Source: Pseudoxanthomonas kalamensis DSM 18571 (GTDB taxonomy: Bacteria; Pseudomonadota; Gammaproteobacteria; Xanthomonadales; Xanthomonadaceae). Taken from it: a stretch of 64,000 bases of DNA. Position numbers and translations under genes: made by a program. The stretch lies in assembly GCF_010211745.1 (NCBI RefSeq), contig NZ_PDWQ01000001.1:372001-436000 (forward strand). Reading direction: 5' to 3'. Within the stretch, counting starts at the first letter, position 1, and the number at the start of each line of letters is the position of its first letter. The notes under the pieces are model-generated. The model saw only the letters and a program-made list of their open reading frames with translations, did no database searches and was not told the origin of the DNA. Below are positions 8,766 through 17,905 of this stretch, piece by piece.

Positions 8766-11700
8766 TTGGTTTCCAGCTGGGTGCTGCTGTTGGTGTCGGT
8801 CGGCTATGCGGCGCTGCTGTTCGCGGTGGCGTGGTGGGGCGATCGCCATCCGCTGTATCCCGAGCGGCCGTGGCTGCGGCCGGTGGTCTACAGCCTGGCG
8901 CTGGCGGTGTACTGCTCGTCGTGGACGTTCTACGGTGCGGTCGGCACCGCCGCCCGTAACGGCATCGGTTATCTGCCGATCTATCTCGGCCCGGCGCTGA
9001 TGATGCTGTTCGGCTGGCGCATCATCGAGCGGCTGGCGCTGATCGCGTACCACCAGAACACCGTCTCGATCGCCGACTTCATTTCCTCGCGCTACGGCCG
9101 CTCGCGGCGGCTGGCGGCGCTGGTCACCGTGATCGCCCTGGTCGGCATCGTTCCCTACCTGGCCCTGCAGTACAAGGCGGTGGCTATGAGTCTGGGCGTG
9201 CTGACCGGGCTGGATTCGGGCGAAGCCGGCTTCTTCGCCGACCCGGCGCTGTACGTGGCCCTGCTGATGGCGCTGTTCGCCACCCTTTTCGGCACCCGCC
9301 AGGTCGACGCCACCGAACACCACCACGGCATGATGCTGGCGATCGCGCTGGAGTCGGTGGTCAAGCTGGTGGCGATGGTGGCGGTGGGCGTGTTCGCCTG
9401 GGCCTGGCTGGGCGGCAGCGGGCACGTCGCCGACGCCGCGCGCACCCTGTATCTCAACACGCCACCGATGGGCTTCTTCACCCAGGTCGTGCTGAGCTTC
9501 CTGGCGATCCTGTGCCTGCCGCGGCAGTTCCACGTGGCGGTGGTCGAATGCGGCAACCCTGCCGACATCCGCCGTGCGCGCTGGTTGTTCGTCGCCTACC
9601 TGCTGGTGATCTCGCTGATGGTGGTGCCGATCGTCGGCGCCGGGGTGTCGGCGTTCGGCCATGCCGGCGGCGCCACCAACGACACCCTGGTACTGGCGCT
9701 GCCATTGAGCATGGGCCAGGACACACTGGCGCTGGTGGCCTACATCGGCGGTTTTTCCGCCGCCACCGGCATGGCCATCGTGGCCAGCATCGCCCTGGCC
9801 ACGATGGTCAGCAACGATCTGGTGATGCCGGTGCTGCTGCGCCGCGGCTGGGCCACCCGCCATGCCGGCGCCGACGTGGCCTCGCTGGTGCTGTGGATCC
9901 GCCGCGCCACCATCGCCGGGCTGGCGCTGTGCGCCTACGCCTACTACCGCGGCAGCAACGGCAACGACAGTTCGCTGGCCACCTTCGGCCTGATCGCCTT
10001 CGCTGCGGTGGCGCAGTTCGCACCGGGCCTGATCGGCGGCCTGTATTGGCGCGGGGCCAGCCGCCGCGGAGTCGAGCTGGGCATGCTGATCGGCTTCCTG
10101 GTCTGGGCCTACACCCTGCTGCTGCCGACGCTGTCGGCTTCGGGCTGGCTGGGTCCGGAATGGCTTAGCACCGGCCCGTTCGGCATCGCCTGGCTGCGCC
10201 CGCAGCAGCTGTTCAACCAGGCCGGCTGGGACCCGCTGACCCACGGCACGTTCTGGTCGCTGCTGCTGAACACCGCGACGATGATGCTGGTCTCGACCCG
10301 CTGGAGGCCGAGCGTGGACGAACGGCTGAGCATCGCCCCGTTCCTGGACCCCTACGCGCAGCGGCAGACCCTGGTCAGCGGCGGCTGGCCCGGCAACGTG
10401 CGCGTGGCCGACCTGCTGGCGCTGGCCGAACGCGTGGTCGGCGAACGCCATGCGCGGCGTTCGTTCCAGGAACAGGCGCAGGCACTGAACCGCGAACTGC
10501 GCCCCGATGCGCTGGCCGACCGCGCCTGGGTGCAGTTCACCGAACGCCTGCTGGCCGCGGCGATCGGTGCCGCCTCGGCGCGACTGGTGCTGACCAGCGT
10601 GCTGCACGGCTCGGGCATGGAGCTGGCCGAAGTGGTCGCGGTGCTGGACGAAGCCGGGCAGGAGTTGCGCTTCAACCGCGAAATCCTCTCGGCCACGCTG
10701 GAAAACATCAGCGCCGGGGTCAGCGTGGTCGATCCGGAGATGCGCCTGGTGGCGTGGAATCGCCGCTACCAGCAGATGTTCGACTATCCCGAAGGCATGC
10801 TCTACGTCGGCCGCCCGGCCGCGGACCTGATCCGCTACAACGCCGAACGCGGCGAGCTGGGACTGGGCGACATCGAGGAGCAGGTGGCCAAGCGCGTCGA
10901 CTACATGCGCGCCGGGTCGCCACACATCTTCGAGCGCGTACGCAGCGACGGCACCGTGTTCGAAATGCGCGGCCAACCGCTGCCCGGCGGCGGCTATGTC
11001 ACCAGCTACAACGACGTCACCGATTTCAAGCGCGTCGAACAGGCGCTGCGCGAAGCCAACGAGACACTGGAACAGCGGGTGACCGAACGCAGCCGCGAAG
11101 CCGAGGCCGCGCAGCAGTCCAAGACCCGCTTCCTGGCCGCGATCGGCCACGACGTGCTGCAGCCGCTGAACGCGGCGCGGCTGTTCACCTCGGCCCTGCG
11201 CGAAACCGACGACCCGGCCGAGCAGACCCGGCTGGCCGAGCGCGTGGACACCTCGCTGCGCGCGGCCGAGGACCTGATCGACGGCCTGCTCGACGTGTCG
11301 CGGCTGGAAGCCGGCAACCTGCAGCCGCAGCTGGCCGACTTCGACGCCACCGCCATGCTGCGCGAACTGGCCGCGCAGTACGCGCCGACCGCCGCCGCGC
11401 GCAACCTGCGGCTGCGGGTGCACGGACCCCCGCTGCCGGTGCGCAGCGATCCGCTGATGCTGCGGCGAGTATTGCAGAACTTCATGGCCAACGCGCTGCG
11501 CTATACCCGTCACGGCCGTGTGCTGCTGGCCGCGCGCGGCCGCGGCGAGCGGGTCGAACTGCAGGTCTGGGACACCGGCCCCGGCATTCCGGACAACCAC
11601 CTGCAGCAGATCTACAACGAATTCCACCGCTATCAGCAACCGTTCGACTGGGGCGAGCAGGGCCTGGGCCTGGGCTTGTCGATCTGCCAGCGCATCTCGC

Positions 11701-12215
11701 GCCTGCTCGGCCACGAACTCGGCGCGCGCAGCCGGATCGGCCACGGCAGCATGTTCTCGGTCTCGGTGCAGCGCGCCGCCGCCCTGCCGGCGCCGCAGGC
11801 ACAGCCGGCGCGTCCAGGCGGCGACGGCAATGCGCTGGCCGGCCTGCGCGTGCTGTGCGTGGACAACGACCAGCAGATCCTGGAGGGCATGCGCGCCCTG
11901 CTGGGCCGCTGGCAGGTCGAGGTCGTCACCGCGACCACGGTGGACGAGGCGCTGGAGAAGATGACGCTGGCGCCGCAGGTGCTGCTGGTCGACTTCCACC
12001 TGCACGACCGCCTGAACGGGCTCGATGCGCTGGACGCGCTGCGCGCGGCGTCCACGCAGGGCACGGTGGCCGGCGCCCTGCTGACCGCCGATGGCCGCGA
12101 CGAACTGAAGCAAGAGGCGCGCCGGCGCGGCTACCTGCTGCTGACCAAACCGTTGAAGCCGGCTTCGCTGCGCGCCTTCCTGGCGGCGCAGTTGGCGCCG
12201 CGCAAGGACGCCTGA
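8766..12215 (+). CDS. SSF-transporter/PAS/histidine kinase/receiver hybrid sensor (CbrA/NahK-like)
   Basis: The 1149-residue protein has a sodium:solute-symporter-like membrane region with a dozen or so segments (about 1-520), a coiled linker, a PAS domain (from about 638), a HisKA domain with H-box IGHDVLQPLNAAR (phosphoacceptor His795), an HATPase domain (NALRYT, DTGPGIP, GLGLGLSICQ) and a C-terminal receiver (from about 1026) with phosphoacceptor Asp1076 in LLVDFHL. It probably couples perception or transport of a small molecule to phosphotransfer. I chose the TTG at 8766 because GGAGG lies six bases upstream and the product begins VSSWVLLLVSVGYAAL, like relatives; no ATG fits. No DNA-binding response regulator is adjacent, so output is unknown. 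It converges on the thioesterase gene nine bases away. Confidence 0.93.
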   Translation: MVSSWVLLLVSVGYAALLFAVAWWGDRHPLYPERPWLRPVVYSLALAVYCSSWTFYGAVGTAARNGIGYLPIYLGPALMMLFGWRIIERLALIAYHQNTVSIADFISSRYGRSRRLAALVTVIALVGIVPYLALQYKAVAMSLGVLTGLDSGEAGFFADPALYVALLMALFATLFGTRQVDATEHHHGMMLAIALESVVKLVAMVAVGVFAWAWLGGSGHVADAARTLYLNTPPMGFFTQVVLSFLAILCLPRQFHVAVVECGNPADIRRARWLFVAYLLVISLMVVPIVGAGVSAFGHAGGATNDTLVLALPLSMGQDTLALVAYIGGFSAATGMAIVASIALATMVSNDLVMPVLLRRGWATRHAGADVASLVLWIRRATIAGLALCAYAYYRGSNGNDSSLATFGLIAFAAVAQFAPGLIGGLYWRGASRRGVELGMLIGFLVWAYTLLLPTLSASGWLGPEWLSTGPFGIAWLRPQQLFNQAGWDPLTHGTFWSLLLNTATMMLVSTRWRPSVDERLSIAPFLDPYAQRQTLVSGGWPGNVRVADLLALAERVVGERHARRSFQEQAQALNRELRPDALADRAWVQFTERLLAAAIGAASARLVLTSVLHGSGMELAEVVAVLDEAGQELRFNREILSATLENISAGVSVVDPEMRLVAWNRRYQQMFDYPEGMLYVGRPAADLIRYNAERGELGLGDIEEQVAKRVDYMRAGSPHIFERVRSDGTVFEMRGQPLPGGGYVTSYNDVTDFKRVEQALREANETLEQRVTERSREAEAAQQSKTRFLAAIGHDVLQPLNAARLFTSALRETDDPAEQTRLAERVDTSLRAAEDLIDGLLDVSRLEAGNLQPQLADFDATAMLRELAAQYAPTAAARNLRLRVHGPPLPVRSDPLMLRRVLQNFMANALRYTRHGRVLLAARGRGERVELQVWDTGPGIPDNHLQQIYNEFHRYQQPFDWGEQGLGLGLSICQRISRLLGHELGARSRIGHGSMFSVSVQRAAALPAPQAQPARPGGDGNALAGLRVLCVDNDQQILEGMRALLGRWQVEVVTATTVDEALEKMTLAPQVLLVDFHLHDRLNGLDALDALRAASTQGTVAGALLTADGRDELKQEARRRGYLLLTKPLKPASLRAFLAAQLAPRKDA

Positions 12216-12224
12216 AGCAGCGGC

Positions 12225-12647
12225 TCAGGCGCGCGCCACCACCGCCAGGGTCAGGCGCGAGATGCACACCGTCTTGCCGTCCTCGTTTTCGATCCGGATG
12301 TCCCAGAGCTGGGTACTGCGACCGATGTGCAGCGCGCGCGAGGTGCCGGTCACGGTGCCGCTGCGCACCGAACGCACGTGGTTGGCATTGATCTCCAGCC
12401 CCACCACCATTTCCTTGCGCGTATCCACGCACAGATTGCCGGCCATGCTGCCCAGGGTCTCGGCCAGCACCACCGAAGCGCCGCCATGCAGGATGCCGTA
12501 GGGCTGCACGGTGCGCGCATCCACCGGCATGGTGCCGCGCAGCCAGTCCTCGCCGGCCTCGGTGATGACAATGCCCAGATGCCGGACCAGGCTGTGCTCG
12601 GCACGTGCATTGATCGCGTCCAGGTCGACGGGGGAAAGAAACGCCAT
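12225..12647 (-). CDS. hotdog-fold acyl-CoA thioesterase, YdiI/EntH-like
   Basis: The 140-residue protein is a single hotdog domain. The diagnostic stretch PVDARTVQPYGILHGGASVVLAE, followed by GLEINANHVRS, closely matches E. coli YdiI (MenI, 1,4-dihydroxy-2-naphthoyl-CoA hydrolase) and EntH, including the catalytic Glu of VVLAETLGS. It hydrolyses acyl-CoA thioesters in the cytoplasm. These bacteria usually make ubiquinone rather than menaquinone, so a general aryl/acyl-CoA role is likelier than menaquinone synthesis. GGGAGA precedes the ATG at 12647. It lies 35 bases downstream of the PLD lipoprotein gene and is probably the last gene of that operon. Confidence 0.9.
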   Translation of the reverse strand: MAFLSPVDLDAINARAEHSLVRHLGIVITEAGEDWLRGTMPVDARTVQPYGILHGGASVVLAETLGSMAGNLCVDTRKEMVVGLEINANHVRSVRSGTVTGTSRALHIGRSTQLWDIRIENEDGKTVCISRLTLAVVARA

Positions 12648-12682
12648 CTCGGTCTCCCGGCAGCCGCGGCCACCGTTGCAGG

Positions 12683-14587
12683 TCAGAGGAAAGGAGCCAG
12701 GCCGACGCCGAACCCCATCAGCATGCGCACGTAGATGGTGCGCATGCCCATATCGACTTCCGGGAAGTCGCCGACCGCACGATAGCACTTGCGGAAATCC
12801 GGATCATTGACCGGCAGCGGTTGCGGACATTCCGGGCCGGGCACGAATTCGTAGCTGGTGGCGTAGCGCCACGGCCAGACATCGAACACCGGCAGCGACG
12901 ACGAAATCTTCTCCAGACTGTAGTTGAGCCCGGAGAACACCGGCGGCTTTTCGCGCGGCGCGATTACCCATGAGTTCTGCGGCGACATGTCGCGCCGGAT
13001 GCTCTGCGCCAGTTTTTCGGCGAAGGCCGGGTCGTCGACGATCACCACGCCCTCGGTGTTCCACGAGTCCGAGCGCGGGTCGAAGTTGTGGGTGCCGACC
13101 ATACCGATGCGCCCGTCCACCACCAGCGACTTGGCATGCAGGCCCGCACGCGCGCCGGTACGCTGCAACGGCACCGGCCGGGTGCCGGAGCCGGTGCTGA
13201 ACGGCATCGGTGTGGCCTCGGTCCGCTGCATCCGCACGACCTCGTCGTCGCTTCCGTGTTCGCTGCCGCCGTCCACGACCTCGCCACGGTCCTGCAACCG
13301 TTGCGCGGCTTCGGCGATCGCGGCGTAGTCCAGCGGCGCGTCTTCCGGGAACGGCTTGTACTCGAACATCCGCATGCCCAGTTCGCGCAGGTAGTAGCGC
13401 TTGTACTTGTTGGCCACGCCGTAGACGATCAGGTGATCGGACGCGGCCAGACTGTTGGTCGAAGCGGTCACCTGCGGCGGCCGTTCGCGCTGGCGCAGGC
13501 TTTCGAACAGTTCGCGCGCCGGCTTGGACAACACCAGATAGGGCGTCTGCAGCAGGATGTCGTGCTGCGCATTCTCGACCAGCGACCACAGCTCGGTGGT
13601 GGCGGGGGTCGGGTTGCGTTCGGCGTCGCGGTGCGGCTTCGGCGGGTCGGCGATGTATTCGACCGGACCCAGCGCCATCGCCTGCGGCAGCAGTCGCGCA
13701 TCGACCCGCGCGCCATCGCCGGCCAGTGCCGACATCGCCTCGACCCGCTGCGGGATCGCCGGTCGCGCCGGCGGCAGCGGCGGCACGCCCTCGCGCAGCA
13801 GCTGCCGGCCGACATCGTCCAGCCGCGCCACCGGCACGCTGCGGCGGTCGCCCCAGAACAGCTCGAAACTGGCCTCCATCTCCGCCACCGCAGGGCCCGC
13901 GACCAGCAGGTCGCGATCGCGGAAGTTGTACTGGCCGTCCCAGTCGAAATAGTCGTCCTGATAGTTGCGCCCGCCGGTGATTCCGACCTCGCCGTCGATC
14001 AGCAGCAGCTTGTTGTGCATGCGCTGGTTGAAGCGGCGGAAGCAGCACAGCGCGCTGCGCAGGTAGTCGAAGCGATCCAGCAGCGCCTTGTTCAGGACCG
14101 GGTTGTAGACCCGCAGGGACAGGTTGCGGTGGTAGCCCGACAGCGAGGCCAGCAGCTCCAGGTTGCCGATCGCCGACAGCTGGTCTACCAGGATGCGCAC
14201 GCGCACACCGCGCCGGGCCGCGGCCATCAGTTCGTCCAGCACCAGCCGCGCGCTGTCGTCGTGGTCGAAGATGTAGGTCTGCAGGTCGATGCTGGCCCGC
14301 GCGCTGCGGATCAGGTTCACCCGCGCCAGCAGCGAGTCCTGGCCGTAGTCGAGGATCATCGCGTAATGCCGCGGTTGCTCCGGCGCGGATTCGGCCAGCG
14401 CCCGCTCGCCCAGTTCGCGCAGCGACGACGCCTGCGCGCAGGCGTCGGCCACCCGGCAATCGACCACCTGCGAGCGCGCCTGCTCGGCGATCGCCTGCGC
14501 CTGCGCGCGCTGCGCCTCGGACAGCGACGCGCAACCGCCGCCGGCCAGCAGTGCAATCAGCAGCAGAAATCGGATCGTCCGGCTCAT
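12683..14587 (-). CDS. phospholipase D family lipoprotein (ClsC-like)
   Basis: The 634-residue protein has a lipoprotein signal (LLLIALLAGGGC, lipidated Cys19) and two PLD domains. HKD motifs are MHNKLLLID (His191, Lys193, Asp198) followed by GGRNY, and LHAKSLVVDG (His484, Lys486) followed by GTHNFDPRS. The layout, with periplasmic or membrane anchoring and about 600 residues, resembles the ClsC/YmdC-type phosphatidyl transferases rather than the multi-pass Cls at 5853-7259. It may make cardiolipin or remodel phospholipid at the membrane surface. It overlaps the end of the yceI-like gene by four bases (ATGA), so translation is coupled. A Gln/Ala-rich coiled region (about 22-45) follows the lipid anchor. 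Confidence 0.88.
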   Translation of the reverse strand: MSRTIRFLLLIALLAGGGCASLSEAQRAQAQAIAEQARSQVVDCRVADACAQASSLRELGERALAESAPEQPRHYAMILDYGQDSLLARVNLIRSARASIDLQTYIFDHDDSARLVLDELMAAARRGVRVRILVDQLSAIGNLELLASLSGYHRNLSLRVYNPVLNKALLDRFDYLRSALCCFRRFNQRMHNKLLLIDGEVGITGGRNYQDDYFDWDGQYNFRDRDLLVAGPAVAEMEASFELFWGDRRSVPVARLDDVGRQLLREGVPPLPPARPAIPQRVEAMSALAGDGARVDARLLPQAMALGPVEYIADPPKPHRDAERNPTPATTELWSLVENAQHDILLQTPYLVLSKPARELFESLRQRERPPQVTASTNSLAASDHLIVYGVANKYKRYYLRELGMRMFEYKPFPEDAPLDYAAIAEAAQRLQDRGEVVDGGSEHGSDDEVVRMQRTEATPMPFSTGSGTRPVPLQRTGARAGLHAKSLVVDGRIGMVGTHNFDPRSDSWNTEGVVIVDDPAFAEKLAQSIRRDMSPQNSWVIAPREKPPVFSGLNYSLEKISSSLPVFDVWPWRYATSYEFVPGPECPQPLPVNDPDFRKCYRAVGDFPEVDMGMRTIYVRMLMGFGVGLAPFL

Positions 14588-15156
14588 TGGCCGGTATTTT
14601 CGCGCAACCTCGCGTTGAGGACGAACACCACCGGGTCGCCGACCGCCAGCTTCCAGTCATCCATGCCGTAATCGCTGCGGCTCACGGTGCCGGTGGCCAC
14701 CGCCTCGCAATCGAAGCCCGGACGCGCGCAGGCCGGTGGCTGCATCGTCAGGGTCCGGGTATGCGCCACCCCGCGGATGCTCAGTTCGCCGGCCAGTTCG
14801 CCGCCATCGGTCAATAGCGCCGGATCGTAGGGCTGCGAACGGAAGGTCACCGCCGGATGGCGATCGGCGTCGAAGAACCGCTCGCTGCGGGCAATCTTCG
14901 TGTAACGGGGATGACCGATGATTTCGATACTGCCGGTCTCCATCCGCAGCAGCACCTGATGGCGGCCGTCGGCCAGCCGCAGCACGCGGCCTTCGAACCG
15001 GTGGAAGCGGCCTTCCAGGGTCTGCCCCCAGCGCGTGCTCAACTCGAAACCGAGCCGGGTGTGTTCGGCATCGAGGGTGGCGAATGTGACTTCTCCGGCA
15101 TTCAGACCGGCGGCGGCGAACAGCAACGACAGCGCCGCCCAGGCCCGCGCACGCAC
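14584..15156 (-). CDS. YceI family periplasmic lipocalin-like protein
   Basis: The 190-residue protein has a signal peptide (MRARAWAALSLLFAAAGLNA) and a YceI domain, recognisable from HTRLGFELSTRWGQTLEGRFHRF at the start and SDYGMDDWKLAVGDPVVF near the end. YceI proteins are extended beta-barrels that bind polyprenoid chains such as ubiquinone-8 or related lipids in the periplasm. Its place between a SixA-like phosphatase and a lipid-active PLD lipoprotein, with four-base spacing and a four-base overlap, supports one transcript, possibly with an envelope-lipid theme (inference). Confidence 0.9.
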   Translation of the reverse strand: MRARAWAALSLLFAAAGLNAGEVTFATLDAEHTRLGFELSTRWGQTLEGRFHRFEGRVLRLADGRHQVLLRMETGSIEIIGHPRYTKIARSERFFDADRHPAVTFRSQPYDPALLTDGGELAGELSIRGVAHTRTLTMQPPACARPGFDCEAVATGTVSRSDYGMDDWKLAVGDPVVFVLNARLRENTGQ

Positions 15157-15160
15157 GGGG

Positions 15161-15637
15161 TTATGGCCACCAGAAGGCGGCGAGCTTGGCGATGCCCGGC
15201 TCGATGACGGCGTCGGCCGGCAGGCTCAGCACGGCCACAGCGGCCGGCGGCATGCCGCGGTAATCGCCGGACTGGCCACTGTACAGCAGCGCCGCCAGCT
15301 GTTCGAAGCCGGGATTGTGGCCGACCATCAACAGGCGTTCGACCTCGCGATGGCGGTCGGCCAGCGTCGCCAGATCGCCCGGCGAGGCTTCGTAGATCGA
15401 CTCTTCCAGCTGGCAATCCAGTCCCGGAATCGCCTCCTGCAACGCCGACAGCGTCTCCCGCGTGCGCCGCGCCGGCGAGCACAGCACCCGGTCCGGGTGC
15501 CAGCGATGCTCGGCCAGCCAGGCCGCCGCCGCCCGCGCCTCGCCCAGTCCGTGCGCCGACAGCGGGCGGTCGATGTCCGCCTGCCCCGGCGCCGACGGCT
15601 CGGCATGGGCGTGGCGCAGCAGGATCAGTTCGCGCAT
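15161..15637 (-). CDS. sixA: SixA-like histidine phosphatase
   Basis: The 158-residue protein is a small histidine-phosphatase-superfamily enzyme. The RHG motif is LILLRHAHAEP (His9 phosphorylated during catalysis), a second conserved Arg lies in SPARRTRETL, and the second catalytic His is in LLMVGHNPGFEQL. The short length and the lack of the insertions seen in phosphoglycerate mutases fit SixA, which dephosphorylates phosphohistidine in HPt domains or in the nitrogen phosphotransferase system. The gene is four bases upstream of yceI and 22 bases downstream of the ParA gene. Confidence 0.88.
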   Translation of the reverse strand: MRELILLRHAHAEPSAPGQADIDRPLSAHGLGEARAAAAWLAEHRWHPDRVLCSPARRTRETLSALQEAIPGLDCQLEESIYEASPGDLATLADRHREVERLLMVGHNPGFEQLAALLYSGQSGDYRGMPPAAVAVLSLPADAVIEPGIAKLAAFWWP

Positions 15638-15659
15638 TGCGTGCAGGCCTCCCGGCGGC

Positions 15660-16292
15660 TCAGGCTTTCTTGATCCACTTCAGCAGCGGCTCCCAGTCGC
15701 CCTGATGGTCACGCACCTGGGCCGAGTGGTAGTCGAACAGGCTGCGCCCGAGTCCGGCCAGCACCACGTAGGCCTGGGTGTCGCGCAGCTGCGCCACCAC
15801 CGGGTAGGGCCAGGTCTTCAGCATCTCCACCGCCTGCTGGGTGGCATTGGTCCAGGGCTTGCTGCGGTTGACCACCAGGCCCACCGGCAGCTTGCGCTTG
15901 TGCACCCGCGGCACCTTGGCCAGCGTGTTCAGGAAGCCCACGGTGGCCTCCATGTCCAGCCCCGAGGGCATCACCGGCACCACCACCGCATCGGCGTGGT
16001 CGAGGAAGGTGGACAGGTCGTCGGCCATCGCCCCGGCCGGGGCGTCGATGATCACCCGCTGCGCGTCCTCCGGCAGCCAGGCCCGCCAGGCGCGCTTGCC
16101 GCTGCCGTCGATCGGCAGCACCGCGCTTTCCAGCTCCGCCCGCCGCTGCGCCCAGCGGGTCGAGGAACCCTGCGGGTCGGCATCCACCAGTACCGTGCGC
16201 TTGCCTTCCAGCGCCGAATGCGCGGCCAGGTTGGTCGCGACGGTCGTCTTGCCCGCGCCGCCCTTGGAGCTGGCGACCAGAATCGTCTTCAT
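15660..16292 (-). CDS. ParA/MinD-family ATPase
   Basis: The 210-residue ATPase has a deviant Walker A motif ([10 protein letters not shown], residues 8-17), the VDADPQGSS loop and a VIIDAPAG Walker B-like strand. These mark it as a ParA-type partitioning or cargo-positioning protein of the short class without a DNA-binding N-terminal domain. No ParB or centromere-like repeat is nearby, so chromosome segregation is unlikely; orphan ParAs often position protein clusters or act with an unlinked partner. AGGTGA precedes the ATG at 16292. It is the first gene of a five-gene leftward run and divergent from the AAA ATPase. Confidence 0.9.
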   Translation of the reverse strand: MKTILVASSKGGAGKTTVATNLAAHSALEGKRTVLVDADPQGSSTRWAQRRAELESAVLPIDGSGKRAWRAWLPEDAQRVIIDAPAGAMADDLSTFLDHADAVVVPVMPSGLDMEATVGFLNTLAKVPRVHKRKLPVGLVVNRSKPWTNATQQAVEMLKTWPYPVVAQLRDTQAYVVLAGLGRSLFDYHSAQVRDHQGDWEPLLKWIKKA

Positions 16293-16416
16293 GCGCTCAC
16301 CTCTGTACGGGGAAGCCGCAGGGTACACCGGCCCGCGCGTCCGGGGAAACCTCGGTCCGGGGCCGTGTTCGGCCATCGCTCTGCTATCGTTCGGCTCCCT
16401 GGACGACGGATCCTCC

Positions 16417-17904
16417 ATGAGCGAGCTGCAAGACCTGACCGCGCTGATCCGCGCCAATACCCCGTTGATCGTCATCGAGACCCGCGACGAGGGCCGCGTG
16501 GTCGAACTGTTCCGGCAGAGTCTGGCCCAGACCTGGCGCGCGCTGTACCGCTGGTCGATCACCGAGGGCATGCGCCGGATCGACCTGGACCGCGAGGATC
16601 CGCCGCAGGGGCCGCCGGATTCGAGCGCGGCCCTGCACGCCATCAAGCAGGCCGACCAGCGCGGGATCTACCTGCTGCTGGATTTCCACCCCTACCTCGG
16701 CTACGCCGGCAGCCAGCGCCACCTGCGCGACATCGTGCAGCGCCGGCATTGCCTGCCGCACGTGCTGGTGCTGGTCGGCGCCAAGGTCGAACTGCCGCCG
16801 GAACTGGAACAGGTCGCGGTCCGCTTCAACCCGCGCCTGCCCGATGCCAACGCACTGCTGAAGATGGTCCGCGAAGAGGCGGTCGAATACGCCCGCGAAC
16901 ACGGTGGGCGCCGGGTCGAAGTCGACGACCTTGCGGTGCGGCAGATCGTTCGCAACCTGGGCGGACTCAATCTGGTCGATGCGCGCCGCATCGCCCGCCA
17001 GCTGATCTACGCCGACGGCGCGCTCGGCCCGGGCGACCTGCCGCAACTGGCACGGCTGAAATTCGAATTGCTCAACCGCAGCGGCCATCTGCATTACGAA
17101 TACGACACCGCCGCCTTCGCCGAGGTGGCCGGCGCGCGGCGGATGAAGCGCTGGATCGAGCAGCGACGCGCGGTGTTCATCGGCGGCGACGCGCCGCCCG
17201 GCCTGGACCCGCCCAAGGGCGTGCTGCTGCTGGGCGTGCAGGGCTGCGGCAAGTCGATGCTGGCCAAGGCCACCGCCGCCGGCTTCGGCGTGCCGCTGCT
17301 GCGGCTGGATTTCGGCACCCTGTACGACAAGTACCACGGCGAAACCGAGAAGAACCTGCGCGCCGCGCTGGCTTCGGCCGAGCAACTGGCCCCGTGCGTG
17401 CTGTGGATCGACGAGATCGAGAAAGGCCTGGCCGCCGGCAGCGGCGACGGCGACGGCGGCGTGTCGCGCCGTGTGCTGGGCTACCTGCTGACCTGGATGG
17501 CCGAACGCAAGAGCCAGGTGTTCCTGATCGCCACCGCCAACCAGGTGCACGAACTGCCAGCCGAACTGCTGCGCAAGGGCCGCTTCGACGAGATCTTCTT
17601 CGTCGACCTGCCCGACGCCGCCACCCGGGTCGAGTTGCTGCGCCTGCACCTGGGCAAACGGCAACTTGCGGCGGATGCCTTCAATCTGTCCGCGCTGGCC
17701 GCCGCCAGCGACGGCTTTTCCGGCGCCGAAATCGAGCAGGCCATCGTCTCGGGCCTGTACGCGGCCCATGCCGAAAGCCGACCGCTGGACACCGAGTTGC
17801 TGATGCAGGAAATCCACGGCACCCGACCGCTGTCGGTGCTGATGGCCGAACAGGTGCAGTCACTGCGCGACTGGGCGCGCGAGCGGACCGTACCGGCGGA
17901 CTAA
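16417..17904 (+). CDS. Ycf46-like AAA+ ATPase
   Basis: The 495-residue protein has an N-terminal degenerate AAA-like module (about 1-190) and a canonical AAA module: Walker A GVQGCGKS (about 273-280), Walker [11 protein letters not shown] (about 327-336), sensor 1 in ATAN and the arginine-bearing [10 protein letters not shown] segment. This arrangement matches the Ycf46 family of plastids, cyanobacteria and proteobacteria, where a role in photosynthesis or CO2 metabolism was proposed in cyanobacteria; the bacterial client is unknown. The start at 16417 gives [20 protein letters not shown], typical for the family. It is divergent from the ParA gene (124 bases) and convergent with the next gene, whose stop codon is one base away. 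Confidence 0.88.
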   Translation: MSELQDLTALIRANTPLIVIETRDEGRVVELFRQSLAQTWRALYRWSITEGMRRIDLDREDPPQGPPDSSAALHAIKQADQRGIYLLLDFHPYLGYAGSQRHLRDIVQRRHCLPHVLVLVGAKVELPPELEQVAVRFNPRLPDANALLKMVREEAVEYAREHGGRRVEVDDLAVRQIVRNLGGLNLVDARRIARQLIYADGALGPGDLPQLARLKFELLNRSGHLHYEYDTAAFAEVAGARRMKRWIEQRRAVFIGGDAPPGLDPPKGVLLLGVQGCGKSMLAKATAAGFGVPLLRLDFGTLYDKYHGETEKNLRAALASAEQLAPCVLWIDEIEKGLAAGSGDGDGGVSRRVLGYLLTWMAERKSQVFLIATANQVHELPAELLRKGRFDEIFFVDLPDAATRVELLRLHLGKRQLAADAFNLSALAAASDGFSGAEIEQAIVSGLYAAHAESRPLDTELLMQEIHGTRPLSVLMAEQVQSLRDWARERTVPAD

Positions 17905-17905
17905 A

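Noticed and set aside
8259-12113. A very long open frame on the minus strand opposite the hybrid kinase, and similar long antisense frames at 3354-5850 (+), 23243-26653 (-), 30387-33506 (-), 45963-48923 (-) and 49122-51416 (-)
   Set aside because: They lie opposite strongly recognisable genes in GC-rich DNA, where stop codons are rare on the other strand, and their products are low-complexity (Gln, Arg, His, Ala, Gly) without any domain.
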